Below, piece after piece: positions 26,065 to 32,996 of a stretch of DNA of 36,185 bases (positions are counted from its first letter, which is position 1; the number at the start of each line of letters is the position of its first letter). The translations under genes were made by a program, and so were the position numbers. The stretch lies in contig DKVC01000228.1 of the NCBI GenBank assembly GCA_002490995.1, positions 1 through 36,185 on the forward strand. The letters are read 5' to 3'. A model generated the notes under the pieces. The model was not told where the DNA came from. It did not search any database and saw only the letters and a program-made list of their open reading frames with translations. The DNA is from Lachnospiraceae bacterium UBA7188. Its GTDB lineage: Bacteria; Bacillota; Clostridia; Lachnospirales; Lachnospiraceae.

Positions 26065-26979
26065 ATGAGTCAAGTAGAAAAGTATCAGGGTATCATCCCG
26101 GCATTTTATGCCTGTTACGACAAGGACGGAAAGGTCAGCGAGCAGCGTACCCGCGCTCTGGCAAGGCATTTTGTGAGGAAGGGCGTCAAGGGTCTGTATG
26201 TATGCGGTTCTTCCGGTGAGTGCATTTATCTGAAGGTGAAGGAGCGGAAGAAGATTCTGGAGGCCGTGATGGATGAAGTGGGCGGGGAGCTGACCGTGAT
26301 TGCCCATGTGGCCTGCAACAACACGGAGGACAGCCGAAAGCTGGCAGCCCATGCGGAGTCCCTTGGGGTGGATGCAATTGCCGCTATTCCGCCGATTTAT
26401 TTCCATCTGCCCGACCATGCTGTGGCACAGTACTGGAATGACATTTCCGATGCCGCACCCAATACGGATTTTATTATCTATAATATTCCTCAGCTGGCAG
26501 GCACGAAGCTGACTGTGCCGCTGTATCTGAGGATGCTGGAAAACAAGAGGGTGATCGGTGTCAAGAATTCTTCTGAATCGGCACAGGATATTCAGCTGTT
26601 CAAGGATGCAGGGGGAGAGGGACATATAGTGATGAATGGTCCCGACGAGCAGCTGGTCAGCGGTCTCGCTATCGGCGCGGACGGCGGAATCGGCGGTACA
26701 TACGGGGTGATGCCGGAGCTTTACCTTGCGATTTTTGACGCGGTGAAAAAGGGTGATATCGCCAGGGCGCAGGAAATTCAGAACGATGCATGCAGGATTA
26801 TCTATGCACTGTGCGGCTGCCGCGGCAATATGTACGCTGTGATTAAGAAGGTCATGGAGCTGAGAGAGGGCTTATATCTGGGCGGTGTCAGAAAGCCGCT
26901 GGCGGATATTACGGAGGATGATATGCCGAAGATTCTGGAGTGTGTGCAGATGATAGATGCCGCTGTCAGGAAGTGCTGA
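26065..26979 (+). CDS. nanA: N-acetylneuraminate lyase-like aldolase (DHDPS/NAL family)
   Basis: This 304-residue class I aldolase is most like N-acetylneuraminate lyase, which splits sialic acid into N-acetylmannosamine and pyruvate. Family residues are in place: GSSGE (48-52, carboxylate-binding loop), Tyr139 in IIYNIPQLAG, and Lys167 in IGVKNSS, the Schiff-base lysine. YNIP-x-L-x-G is typical of the sialic-acid branch rather than of dihydrodipicolinate synthase. A different 2-keto acid substrate cannot be ruled out. AGGAGG lies just before the ATG at 26065. The neighbours nagB-nagA would complete the sialic acid route, but nanE and nanK are not in the window. A bidirectional terminator separates it from recQ. 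Confidence 0.82.
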   Translation: MSQVEKYQGIIPAFYACYDKDGKVSEQRTRALARHFVRKGVKGLYVCGSSGECIYLKVKERKKILEAVMDEVGGELTVIAHVACNNTEDSRKLAAHAESLGVDAIAAIPPIYFHLPDHAVAQYWNDISDAAPNTDFIIYNIPQLAGTKLTVPLYLRMLENKRVIGVKNSSESAQDIQLFKDAGGEGHIVMNGPDEQLVSGLAIGADGGIGGTYGVMPELYLAIFDAVKKGDIARAQEIQNDACRIIYALCGCRGNMYAVIKKVMELREGLYLGGVRKPLADITEDDMPKILECVQMIDAAVRKC

Positions 26980-27012
26980 TAAAAGAAAGGTTGCCGTGTT
27001 AAGTGATTTTAT

Positions 27013-27061
27013 AAAGGATATGGCCATATCTGTAGGGCGGACATGGCTATATCCTTTTAGT
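27013..27061. terminator. Bidirectional terminator between the lyase gene and recQ
   Basis: AAAGGATATGGCC (27013-27025) pairs with GGCTATATCCTTT (27045-27057), 13 bp with one G-U pair, around a 19-nt loop. TTTT follows on the + strand, and the A-rich left flank gives a T-tract on the - strand. The genes on both sides converge here. Confidence 0.78.
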
Positions 27062-27073
27062 GTAAGGCTGTCT

Positions 27074-29449
27074 TTAAGATTCGTCTTCTTCTATTCGAGG
27101 CCCAATCAGGTATGTAACTATCATTTTCTGGACTTTCGGCGGGTATTTTATCAGTTTATAGGAAATTCCTGTAGCGGTTGTCTTTTCCTCAAGGATGATG
27201 CCGCAGTCGGCTCCCTTCTGGGTGGGCATCTTGGTAAATACGCCGTTGGTATTATTTTCATAAGTGAGCTCCTGGGATACAAGATAATCCCATATGACTC
27301 CTATTGAAATTTTTTTGACTCCTTCTGTTGTGCAGATGCGGTTCAGTTCGTTTTTTATGTCACTTATGTAATACATTTCCTGGTATACGAATTTATCGGC
27401 GTCGCCCTCAGAAAGGTAGAAGGCTGTCTTTTTTCCGTTTTTTGCTTTTTTCGTTTTGGCAGTTGTTGATGATTTTGCTATATCAGCGTCGGCAGCAATA
27501 TTGCCGCTGGTAGCGTCTGCTATTGGCTGTATGGTGATAACCGCGTTGGGGTGGGCTTCCGTAAAGGTTGCTATGGCATTCAGGAATCTTTGGCCGTATT
27601 TTGCAAGCTTATTTTCGCCTACGCCGGAGACGTTCAGGAATTCTTCAGCCGTTTTGGGCAGTTTAACGCACATGTCGATCAGGGTCTTGTCGTTAAAGAC
27701 AATGTAGGGCGGAAGGGATTCTTCCCTGGCGATTTCCAGGCGGAGCCTGCGCAGTTCATCAAATAAATCGTAGCCTGCGGCAGTGAGGGAATCTGTGCTT
27801 TTCCTTCGAGTGGGTTTTTCGCCGCCTAATATTTTGCTGTCGAATGTTTTGTCGCCAAATGTTTCATTGTTGGCTTTTTCTCCTTCGATTTTCACTCCTT
27901 CGGGTTCTTTTTCTGCATAAAAACGCATCATAACACGGGTGTTTTCCTCTTTTAAAGGTGCGATATTGCCCATTTTCAACACACTGTATCTGTCCTCTGT
28001 CTGATAGAGATAACCTTCTTCGATTAGCTGGCTGATGAGGTTCCGTATCAGAGATTCATTGCGCCCTTTCAGCGCACCGTAAGACCTGTAATTCACGGTG
28101 CCCAGTTCCCGCAGTCTTGCCCGGTCTGCGCCTGTCAGGGTTCCGGTGACAATGGTCAGTCCGTAACGTCCTTTTGTCTCGGCCACGCAGTTAATGACCT
28201 GCTTTGCATCGGCAGTCATATCTATTTCCTGATAGTCTCTGTGACAGTTGCCGCAGTTGTCGCAGGGAGTGGAGGTTTTTTCCCCGAAGTAATTCAGAAT
28301 AGCATTCCGAAGACAACCTGTAGTCCGGCAGTATCCTTCCATAACCTGCAGACGGCGCAGGTCGCGCTGTTTTATTAATTCTATGTCTTCGTATTCCAGG
28401 TCGGAGAAGTCTTTTTTCTCCAGAAGATATTTATTGATCATGACGTCCTGAGCCGAGAACAGCAGGATACACTGGGACGGCTCGCCGTCTCTTCCGGCAC
28501 GCCCGGCTTCCTGGTAATAGTTTTCCATGCTTTGGGGCATGTTGTAGTGGATGACATATCTCACATTGGATTTGTCTATGCCCATGCCGAAAGCGTTGGT
28601 CGCCACGATGACGGGAGCGCGGTCATAGATGAAGGCTTCCTGGTTTTTCTTTCTGGTGTCATTATCAAGACCGGCGTGGTATCTGGTGACAGGAACGCCT
28701 CTTTTCAGCAGGATTTCGTAGAGTTTGTCCACATTTTTCCTGGTGGCACAGTAAATAATCCCGCTTTCCTTCGGGTGTCTTTCTATGTAGCTGATTACGA
28801 AATCGTCCTTTTTTCGGATATTTTCCACACTGTAGTACAGATTTTCTCTGTCGAAGCCTGTCACTGTCACATTGGGATTTACGAGATTCAGGATGCATAG
28901 AATGTCTTCTTTTACCTCTTCCGTGGCGGTTGCGGTAAAGGCGCTGACGATAGGGCGTTTCGGAAGGTTTTTGATGAAGTCAATGATTTTCAGGTAGCTT
29001 GGGCGGAAATCCTGTCCCCATTGGGAAATGCAGTGGGCTTCGTCCACCGTCACCATGGAGATATCCGCCCGGCTGGCAAAATCCGTAAAGCCGTAGGTTT
29101 CCAATCGCTCAGGCGCTACGTAGATGATTTTGTAAGAGCCTGCCGCCGCCCGGCTCAGCGCCATGCCAATCTGTGTCTCCGTGAGGGAAGAGTTGATAAA
29201 TGCGGCGTGAATGCCGGCTTCGTTCAGCGCTTTCACCTGGTCCTGCATCAGGGAAATCAGCGGCGATATGACCAGGGTGATGCCGGGCAGCATCAGCGCC
29301 GGAACCTGATAGCAGATGGATTTGCCTGCGCCTGTGGGCATGATGGCGAGTGCGTCCTGCCCTGCCAGTATGGATGTGATGATGTTTTCCTGTCCCTCCC
29401 GGAAGGAGTCGTATCCGAAGTAAGATTTTAGGGTTTCTTTTGCGGTCAC
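27074..29449 (-). CDS. recQ: ATP-dependent DNA helicase RecQ
   Basis: This 3'-5' DNA helicase acts in repair and recombination. From the GTG at 29449 it has 791 residues. Helicase motifs are clear: FREGQENII (motif 0), PTGAGKSICYQ (Walker A), VDEAHCISQWGQDFRPSY (DEAH plus the RecQ loop), SAFTATAT, and QEAGRAGRDG (motif VI). A zinc-binding region follows (CRTTGCLRNAILNYFG then CDNCGNCH), then RQC and an HRDC domain (LRRLRLEIAREESLPPYIVF). A C-terminal extension of about 150 residues (KFVYQEMYYISDIKNELNRI) is common in clostridial RecQ. The GTG is preferred over the more upstream TTG at 29500. AGGAGG lies 12 bp before it, the product starts MTAKETLKSYFGY like typical RecQ, and the upstream extension is part of a repeat. 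Confidence 0.95.
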   Translation of the reverse strand: MTAKETLKSYFGYDSFREGQENIITSILAGQDALAIMPTGAGKSICYQVPALMLPGITLVISPLISLMQDQVKALNEAGIHAAFINSSLTETQIGMALSRAAAGSYKIIYVAPERLETYGFTDFASRADISMVTVDEAHCISQWGQDFRPSYLKIIDFIKNLPKRPIVSAFTATATEEVKEDILCILNLVNPNVTVTGFDRENLYYSVENIRKKDDFVISYIERHPKESGIIYCATRKNVDKLYEILLKRGVPVTRYHAGLDNDTRKKNQEAFIYDRAPVIVATNAFGMGIDKSNVRYVIHYNMPQSMENYYQEAGRAGRDGEPSQCILLFSAQDVMINKYLLEKKDFSDLEYEDIELIKQRDLRRLQVMEGYCRTTGCLRNAILNYFGEKTSTPCDNCGNCHRDYQEIDMTADAKQVINCVAETKGRYGLTIVTGTLTGADRARLRELGTVNYRSYGALKGRNESLIRNLISQLIEEGYLYQTEDRYSVLKMGNIAPLKEENTRVMMRFYAEKEPEGVKIEGEKANNETFGDKTFDSKILGGEKPTRRKSTDSLTAAGYDLFDELRRLRLEIAREESLPPYIVFNDKTLIDMCVKLPKTAEEFLNVSGVGENKLAKYGQRFLNAIATFTEAHPNAVITIQPIADATSGNIAADADIAKSSTTAKTKKAKNGKKTAFYLSEGDADKFVYQEMYYISDIKNELNRICTTEGVKKISIGVIWDYLVSQELTYENNTNGVFTKMPTQKGADCGIILEEKTTATGISYKLIKYPPKVQKMIVTYLIGPRIEEDES

Positions 29450-29795
29450 TTGCTGCTGGTTCCTCCTGTATTTAGTTCTGTCTCTGGGCTTCGGTTCCAA
29501 GACTGTTTTAGTTCCGTCTCTGCACTTCGGTCTCCTTTTAGGAAAGGAAGTTATGAGACTGTTTTAAGTTTCGTCTCCGGGCTTTAGTTCCCCATTATGG
29601 GGAAGGAAGTTGCGAGATTGTTTTGGGTCTGGATATTGTATCTATTGAAACAGGAATCTGTTCAATGGATTTATTATATATCAGTTTGGCACTTTTGGGA
29701 ATAGGGATTTGTTTAAAAGGGTGAAAATTGTGGCATTGGGAGACAATTCTTTATATGGGAACAGAAACCGGATATTGCATACTAAAACGACAGGA
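29450..29795. other. Non-coding gap upstream of recQ
   Basis: Apart from the tandem repeat, this stretch holds no gene that I can support. The right part (29633-29795) is AT-rich. No clear promoter for recQ on the - strand could be defined. Confidence 0.4.
29471..29632. repeat. Degenerate tandem repeat upstream of recQ
   Basis: Three imperfect copies of a unit near 57 bp lie side by side. A shortened copy is at 29471-29505, then full copies are at 29506-29561 and 29562-29620, with the start of another at 29621-29632. Each begins TTTAG/TTTAAGTT, contains GTCTC followed by a TTCGG- or TTTAG-type stretch, and ends GAC/ATTG. The third copy holds a perfect hairpin TTCCCC-ATTAT-GGGGAA (29588-29604), which is weaker in the second. 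Confidence 0.6.
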
Positions 29796-29830
29796 ATATA
29801 AGGTCCTTTTCCTTGAGAAGGACCTTATAT
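29796..29830 (-). terminator. Perfect 13-bp hairpin at the end of the unknown gene pair
   Basis: ATATAAGGTCCTT (29796-29808) and AAGGACCTTATAT (29818-29830) are perfect complements around a 9-nt loop. The right arm overlaps the last codons of the minus-strand gene that ends at 29825. The T-tail on the minus strand is weak, so termination is likely but not certain. Confidence 0.6.
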
Positions 29831-30685
29831 TTCACGCTCCTTATCGGCTAACAGTGCATAAAATGTCGCCCAGGCGCTTGGTTTACCAATTCTTTCTTTT
29901 GGAAGATAGGATTTGGTGAGTGTGCCGGACAGGATTACCCGTCCCATATCGTCTTTGGCGGCATTCAAATAATTCCAGCCGGCTGCGGTTTCAGGGGCGT
30001 TTCCATAGCCAAGGGAGGAAATGGTCTCCATTATGTTCTGAATTCCGATCCGCATGGGCTCAAAGGGAGAGAATACGTCGGAATTTCGCCAGCCTTCTCT
30101 GCCGTCCAGAACCAGTTTATTTGGATTTTCATGCTGGAACAGCAGATTTCTGTCCAGAAAATAGTGAATCAAATCCTGTTCTATATTGAGTATAATTCCT
30201 CTTTTGCGGCAGCAGGAACACAGGCGAAGGGCATAATAATCTGCCTTATAACAACTTTTCGGAATATAGTTCAGCTTAATCCTTCGTTTTTTGCAGAGAA
30301 AACCGCCGTCAGGAAGGTGGTTATTGTACAGTTGTGAAAGTATTTTCTGTACATGTGGATTTTCATGAAATCCCAATGTAATAAGAGCCTGTAAAAGCAT
30401 GAAGGATTCACATGAAAAATCGAAACTTGTCCGGATTCGTTCAAAGGCAGTTTCAAACCAATTGGGGGGCATTATGGAATGCTCCAAGCCGCATTCGGCT
30501 AAAGCATTGATGTAGTATACATACCACAATCCTTTTGTCCTGTGCCAGTCGGTGGGCAGGTTCTGGGTGATCCATGTGAGAGCTTCTTCAGGGCTGTCTT
30601 TAAGGTTCAGAAGTTCTGTCTTTGTCCGGTGCCGTATTGCGGGATTCCCGGTGTCCAGCAGCCAGGTGACGGTATTGTTGTACAT
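29825..30685 (-). CDS. Unknown protein with prenyltransferase/terpene-cyclase-like helical repeats
   Basis: This 286-residue cytoplasmic protein has no signal peptide or membrane segment. The start WLLDTGNPAIRHRTKTELL is typical of a group with alpha/alpha-toroid repeats related to prenyltransferases and squalene cyclases. Later repeats include ESFMLLQALITLGFHENPHV (about 92-111), HLPDGGFLC (a QxxDGGF-like turn, about 126) and GKPSAWATFYALLADKE at the C-terminus. No catalytic DxDD motif is seen, so no terpene chemistry is claimed. The ATG at 30685 follows AGAGGAAAA. It lies 45 bp after the frameshifted gene on the same strand, so the two probably form an operon. The function is unknown. Confidence 0.7.
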   Translation of the reverse strand: MYNNTVTWLLDTGNPAIRHRTKTELLNLKDSPEEALTWITQNLPTDWHRTKGLWYVYYINALAECGLEHSIMPPNWFETAFERIRTSFDFSCESFMLLQALITLGFHENPHVQKILSQLYNNHLPDGGFLCKKRRIKLNYIPKSCYKADYYALRLCSCCRKRGIILNIEQDLIHYFLDRNLLFQHENPNKLVLDGREGWRNSDVFSPFEPMRIGIQNIMETISSLGYGNAPETAAGWNYLNAAKDDMGRVILSGTLTKSYLPKERIGKPSAWATFYALLADKEREI

Positions 30686-30730
30686 GTTTTTCCTCTTTTT
30701 CGTTTGGATGATGATTCTTTTACGGCTTCA

Positions 30731-31554
30731 TTATGCTGGTATACTGCAATGGCATCTTCCATCCACATCATTTACATAAATTCTGTAGTTCTCTTTATCC
30801 GGGTACTCCGGAAGGGTGCAGACTGCGTTTCGGATGATATATTTTCCCAGCAGATTATAGGTATCGCCTTCGGAAATCTTTCCGTTTGACAGTCTTCCTG
30901 TCAGCCATCCTTTTCTTAAAAGCTGTACCAGCCATTCCCTTTTTTGTTCCAGGAGGTTCTTTGTTTTTTCATTGTTGATATCTGTAAATGCCATCAGCAG
31001 GTAGGAAAGGGGAATCTCTTTTCGGGATGCTGCCTGACCGGCTCCGAATGAAAGGAAAGCTTCACCCAGAGGCGTCAGAAGTTTGTCTATCCATGTTTCG
31101 TCCATTGTCTGAATCGCTGCCAGAAGGCGTAAAACACAAATGCCTGCGGCAATACATTCTCCTTGTGTACAGGAGTTTCCGAAACAGGTTTTTTCGAAGC
31201 GTTTCAGTGTATGGCAGACCATATTCTTTACGGTTTCATGCTCCGTTGCAAATTTAGCGAGCAGACGGAGGATTTCCGCTTCGTAATGATTTGCGTATAG
31301 CAGATTCGTTTTGGGAAGATAGCCCTGTACAAGGCGGAGCTTTTTCCCGTTATGGTAAGGCGGAAGGTAATAGTCCGGATAGAGACAGTCTTCGTTCGGA
31401 TTGACCCGCATGCGTTTTTTATATTGGGCGATTTCGTCAGGAGAATTTTTTCCGTTTAGGAAAACGGAAACGGTCTCGGATTTTTCTTTTTTGTGATATT
31501 TTCGCCAAATTGTTCTTTTCGGATTAACTCGCAAAGTATTTTGTATTTTTCCAT
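30731..31554 (-). CDS. Unknown protein expressed by a possible -1 frameshift
   Basis: No family is recognised. The reading frame open from 31534 begins with a TTG lacking a ribosome site. In the neighbouring frame an ATG at 31554, 7 bp after AAAGG, encodes a helical start (MEKYKILCELIRKEQFGENI) but stops at 31456 after 32 codons. The zero frame reads ACA AAA AAG at 31494-31486, which is the classic A-AAA-AAG slippery heptamer (31492-31486). A -1 shift there joins the two parts into one protein of about 274 residues, continuing EKSETVSVFLNGKN. A perfect 9-bp hairpin follows 15 nt later. The main part is cytoplasmic, with a Cys-bearing stretch (CFGNSCTQGECIAAGICVLRLL). A plain frameshift mutation or sequencing error in the A-run is the main alternative. 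It is followed by the cyclase-like gene. Confidence 0.6.
31449..31492 (-). promoter_or_regulatory. Possible -1 frameshift signal: slippery heptamer plus hairpin
   Basis: On the minus strand A-AAA-AAG occupies 31492-31486 in the correct zero-frame phase. After 15 nt, TTTCCGTTT (31470-31462) pairs perfectly with AAACGGAAA (31457-31449) around a TCCT loop. The zero-frame stop TAA (31458-31456) lies at the loop/stem border. The spacer is longer than the usual 5-9 nt. Confidence 0.5.
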
Positions 31555-31611
31555 GGTTAGACCTTTTCTTTGAGTGGATTTTCAGAGTTTATATTAATGG
31601 ATCAATAACAT

Positions 31612-32259
31612 TTGCTAAAGGCTCATCTCTTTGCGCCGTATTTAGCTTTGGGAAGAGTACACAAGGCAATCAGAGAAGCATTGGCGAATTGTCTTGTGAA
31701 TACGGATTTTTATCTGCCAAGAGGCGTGGTTATCAGAAAGGAACCGGACAGTATTACAATGGAAAATCCCGGAAGTATTCGTACCGGAAAAAAGCAGATG
31801 TTGAAGGGCGGTATTTCTGATCCGAGAAATAAAGCGCTTATGAAGATGTTCAATATGATAGGAATTGGTGAACGCGCGGGCAGTGGGGTACCTGATATCT
31901 ATTCTGTCTGGAAGAATCAGGGTTGGATTGCTCCGCAGGTAATCGAAGAATATTCTCCTGACAGGACTATTTTAAAATTGGCGTTTGTGAAGGATATAAC
32001 AGACAAAAAATCGGCGATAAAAATCGGCGATAAAAAATCGGCGATAAAAATCGGCGATAAAAAATCGGCGATAACAGAAGAAAGGCTTCGGCAGATCATG
32101 GAAAGTATGGAAGCGGGAATCGAGTACAGGGCGGATGAAATTTCTGAAAACGTAGGGCTGAAGGCGTCCAGAATGAGACAATTGCTGAATATGCTGGTGG
32201 AAGAAGATAAGGTGGAGGTGTCAGGTAAAAACAGGAACAGACGTTACAGGAAGAAATGA
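31612..32259 (+). pseudogene. 3' part of a COG2865-type ATP-binding regulator (RecG-like C-terminal region)
   Basis: The 215 codons match the second half of the AlbA_2/Schlafen plus RecG-like ATP-binding proteins. Visible are the GHKL-like segment REALANCLVNTDFYLPRGV, MENPGSIRTG, NKALMKMFNMIGIGERAGSG, and a C-terminal winged-helix (ERLRQIMESMEAGIEYRADE, then LNMLVEEDKVEV). The N-terminal AlbA_2 domain is missing. The frame has a stop (31606-31608) just upstream and no ATG or ribosome site, so this is a 5'-truncated remnant. A 27-bp tandem repeat encodes DKKSAIKIG units in the linker. The end overlaps the start of a DUF4143 remnant. Confidence 0.75.
32002..32073. repeat. 27-bp tandem repeat within the ATPase remnant
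   Basis: Two full units (32002-32028, 32029-32055) and 18 bp of a third (32056-32073) encode DKKSAIKIG, DKKSAIKIG, DKKSAI. Each unit is itself a 14-bp plus 13-bp near-duplicate built on AAAATCGGCGAT. The repeats are nearly identical, showing recent copying or slippage. Confidence 0.85.
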
Positions 32260-32260
32260 A

Positions 32261-32446
32261 AAAGCTACGGCACTGAATCCCGTTGAAATCAAGAAAACAT
32301 CCAACCCGGGCACGGAATTGACGAAGGTATTTAAACTGTTGAATAAATCGTCGGTTCCGCGCTCAAAGGGGGCTGTCATCTGCATGAAACCGGCTTTGGG
32401 CGCGATTGACAGGGATAATTACATTGTGCCGGTGTGGATGATTTAA
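32261..32446 (+). pseudogene. C-terminal remnant of an AAA ATPase with DUF4143
   Basis: The frame ending at 32446 reads NPVEIKKTSNPGTELTKVFK, then LLNKSSVPRSKGAVICMK and NYIVPVWMI. This is the typical tail of DUF4143-containing ATPases: a PxEIKKT motif, a hydrophobic GAVIC strand and a final VPV. Only about 60 codons remain. It lies directly after the COG2865 remnant in another frame, so the junction is probably a deletion point. Confidence 0.65.
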
Positions 32447-32804
32447 GGGTGTTCTCCGAATTGAAAATATGCCGTAACTTTTGCTCCGGTGGGGACGGTT
32501 TCGAGTTGCAGATGTCCGCCGTGGTGTTCGCAGAGCAGTTTACAGATGTAAAGTCCAAGCCCGAAGTGCTGGGAATGGCAGGAATCCGCGTCCTGTGCAT
32601 TTCCCGTGAAAAATGGCTTAACGGCCTGGCAAATCGTATTTTCGTCGAATCCGTCCCCGTCGTCGGACACGGTCAGAAGCAGCCCCTTTTCCGTTTCCGT
32701 TTGCAGACCAGGGCAGCGCTTTCACCCAGGGAGGTGAGGAAAGGCTGAAGAGGGACTGCCTTGTATTCCGGTCTGGCATCCTCCAGGCGCTGCAGGCGGC
32801 TCAT
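32443..32804 (-). pseudogene. Histidine kinase remnant, frameshifted and internally deleted
   Basis: On the minus strand from 32804 one frame reads MSRLQRLEDARPEYKAVPLQ, then PFLTSLGESAALVC, the linker and start of a kinase ATPase domain. A different frame then gives LQTETEKGLLLTVSDDGDGF and HFGLGLYICKLLCEHHGG (G1 and G2 boxes) to the stop at 32443. The N-box region that should lie between is missing, as are the sensor and phosphoacceptor parts. It overlaps by a few bases with the DUF4143 remnant in convergent orientation. It is surely non-functional as a kinase. Confidence 0.72.
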
Positions 32805-32862
32805 GCATTTAAACCTGGGAACACTGCTAAATCAACAAACAGTGGAAAGATACAAAATGTGC

Positions 32863-32891
32863 TTGACATATAAATCTTACTAATGTAATAT
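32863..32891 (+). promoter_or_regulatory. Promoter of the class D beta-lactamase gene
   Basis: A perfect TTGACA (32863-32868), 17 bp, TAATAT (32886-32891). TTAC (32877-32880) and GTAA (32885-32888) form an inverted repeat around 4 bp and overlap the spacer and -10. TACTAA recurs at 32878-32883 and 32899-32904, 21 bp apart. TTTAG (32891-32895) and CTAAA (32901-32905) form a second inverted repeat. The TAC/GTA half-sites recall BlaI/MecI-type operators (resemblance only). Confidence 0.7.
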
Positions 32892-32996
32892 TTAGGAGTA
32901 CTAAAAAGATATTTAAAAATTTCTGTACTTCAAGAAAAGGATTTCAACTGCAGAAAGAACCAAAAGAAGGTTGGTACATGTTGACAGGGAGGGTAT

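Noticed and set aside
26065..26979. Dihydrodipicolinate synthase (dapA)
   Set aside because: The GSSGE and YNIPQLAG motifs and the neighbouring nag genes fit the sialate lyase branch better, although substrate is not proven.
29021..29431. Open frame on the plus strand inside recQ
   Set aside because: Antisense to the helicase motifs; the His/Arg-rich composition is typical of a shadow frame.
29450..29500. TTG start at 29500 for RecQ
   Set aside because: No ribosome site stands before it, the extra 17 residues are unlike RecQ, and the DNA belongs to a degenerate repeat.
32002..32073. CRISPR-like array
   Set aside because: The units are directly joined without unique spacers and lie within a coding frame.
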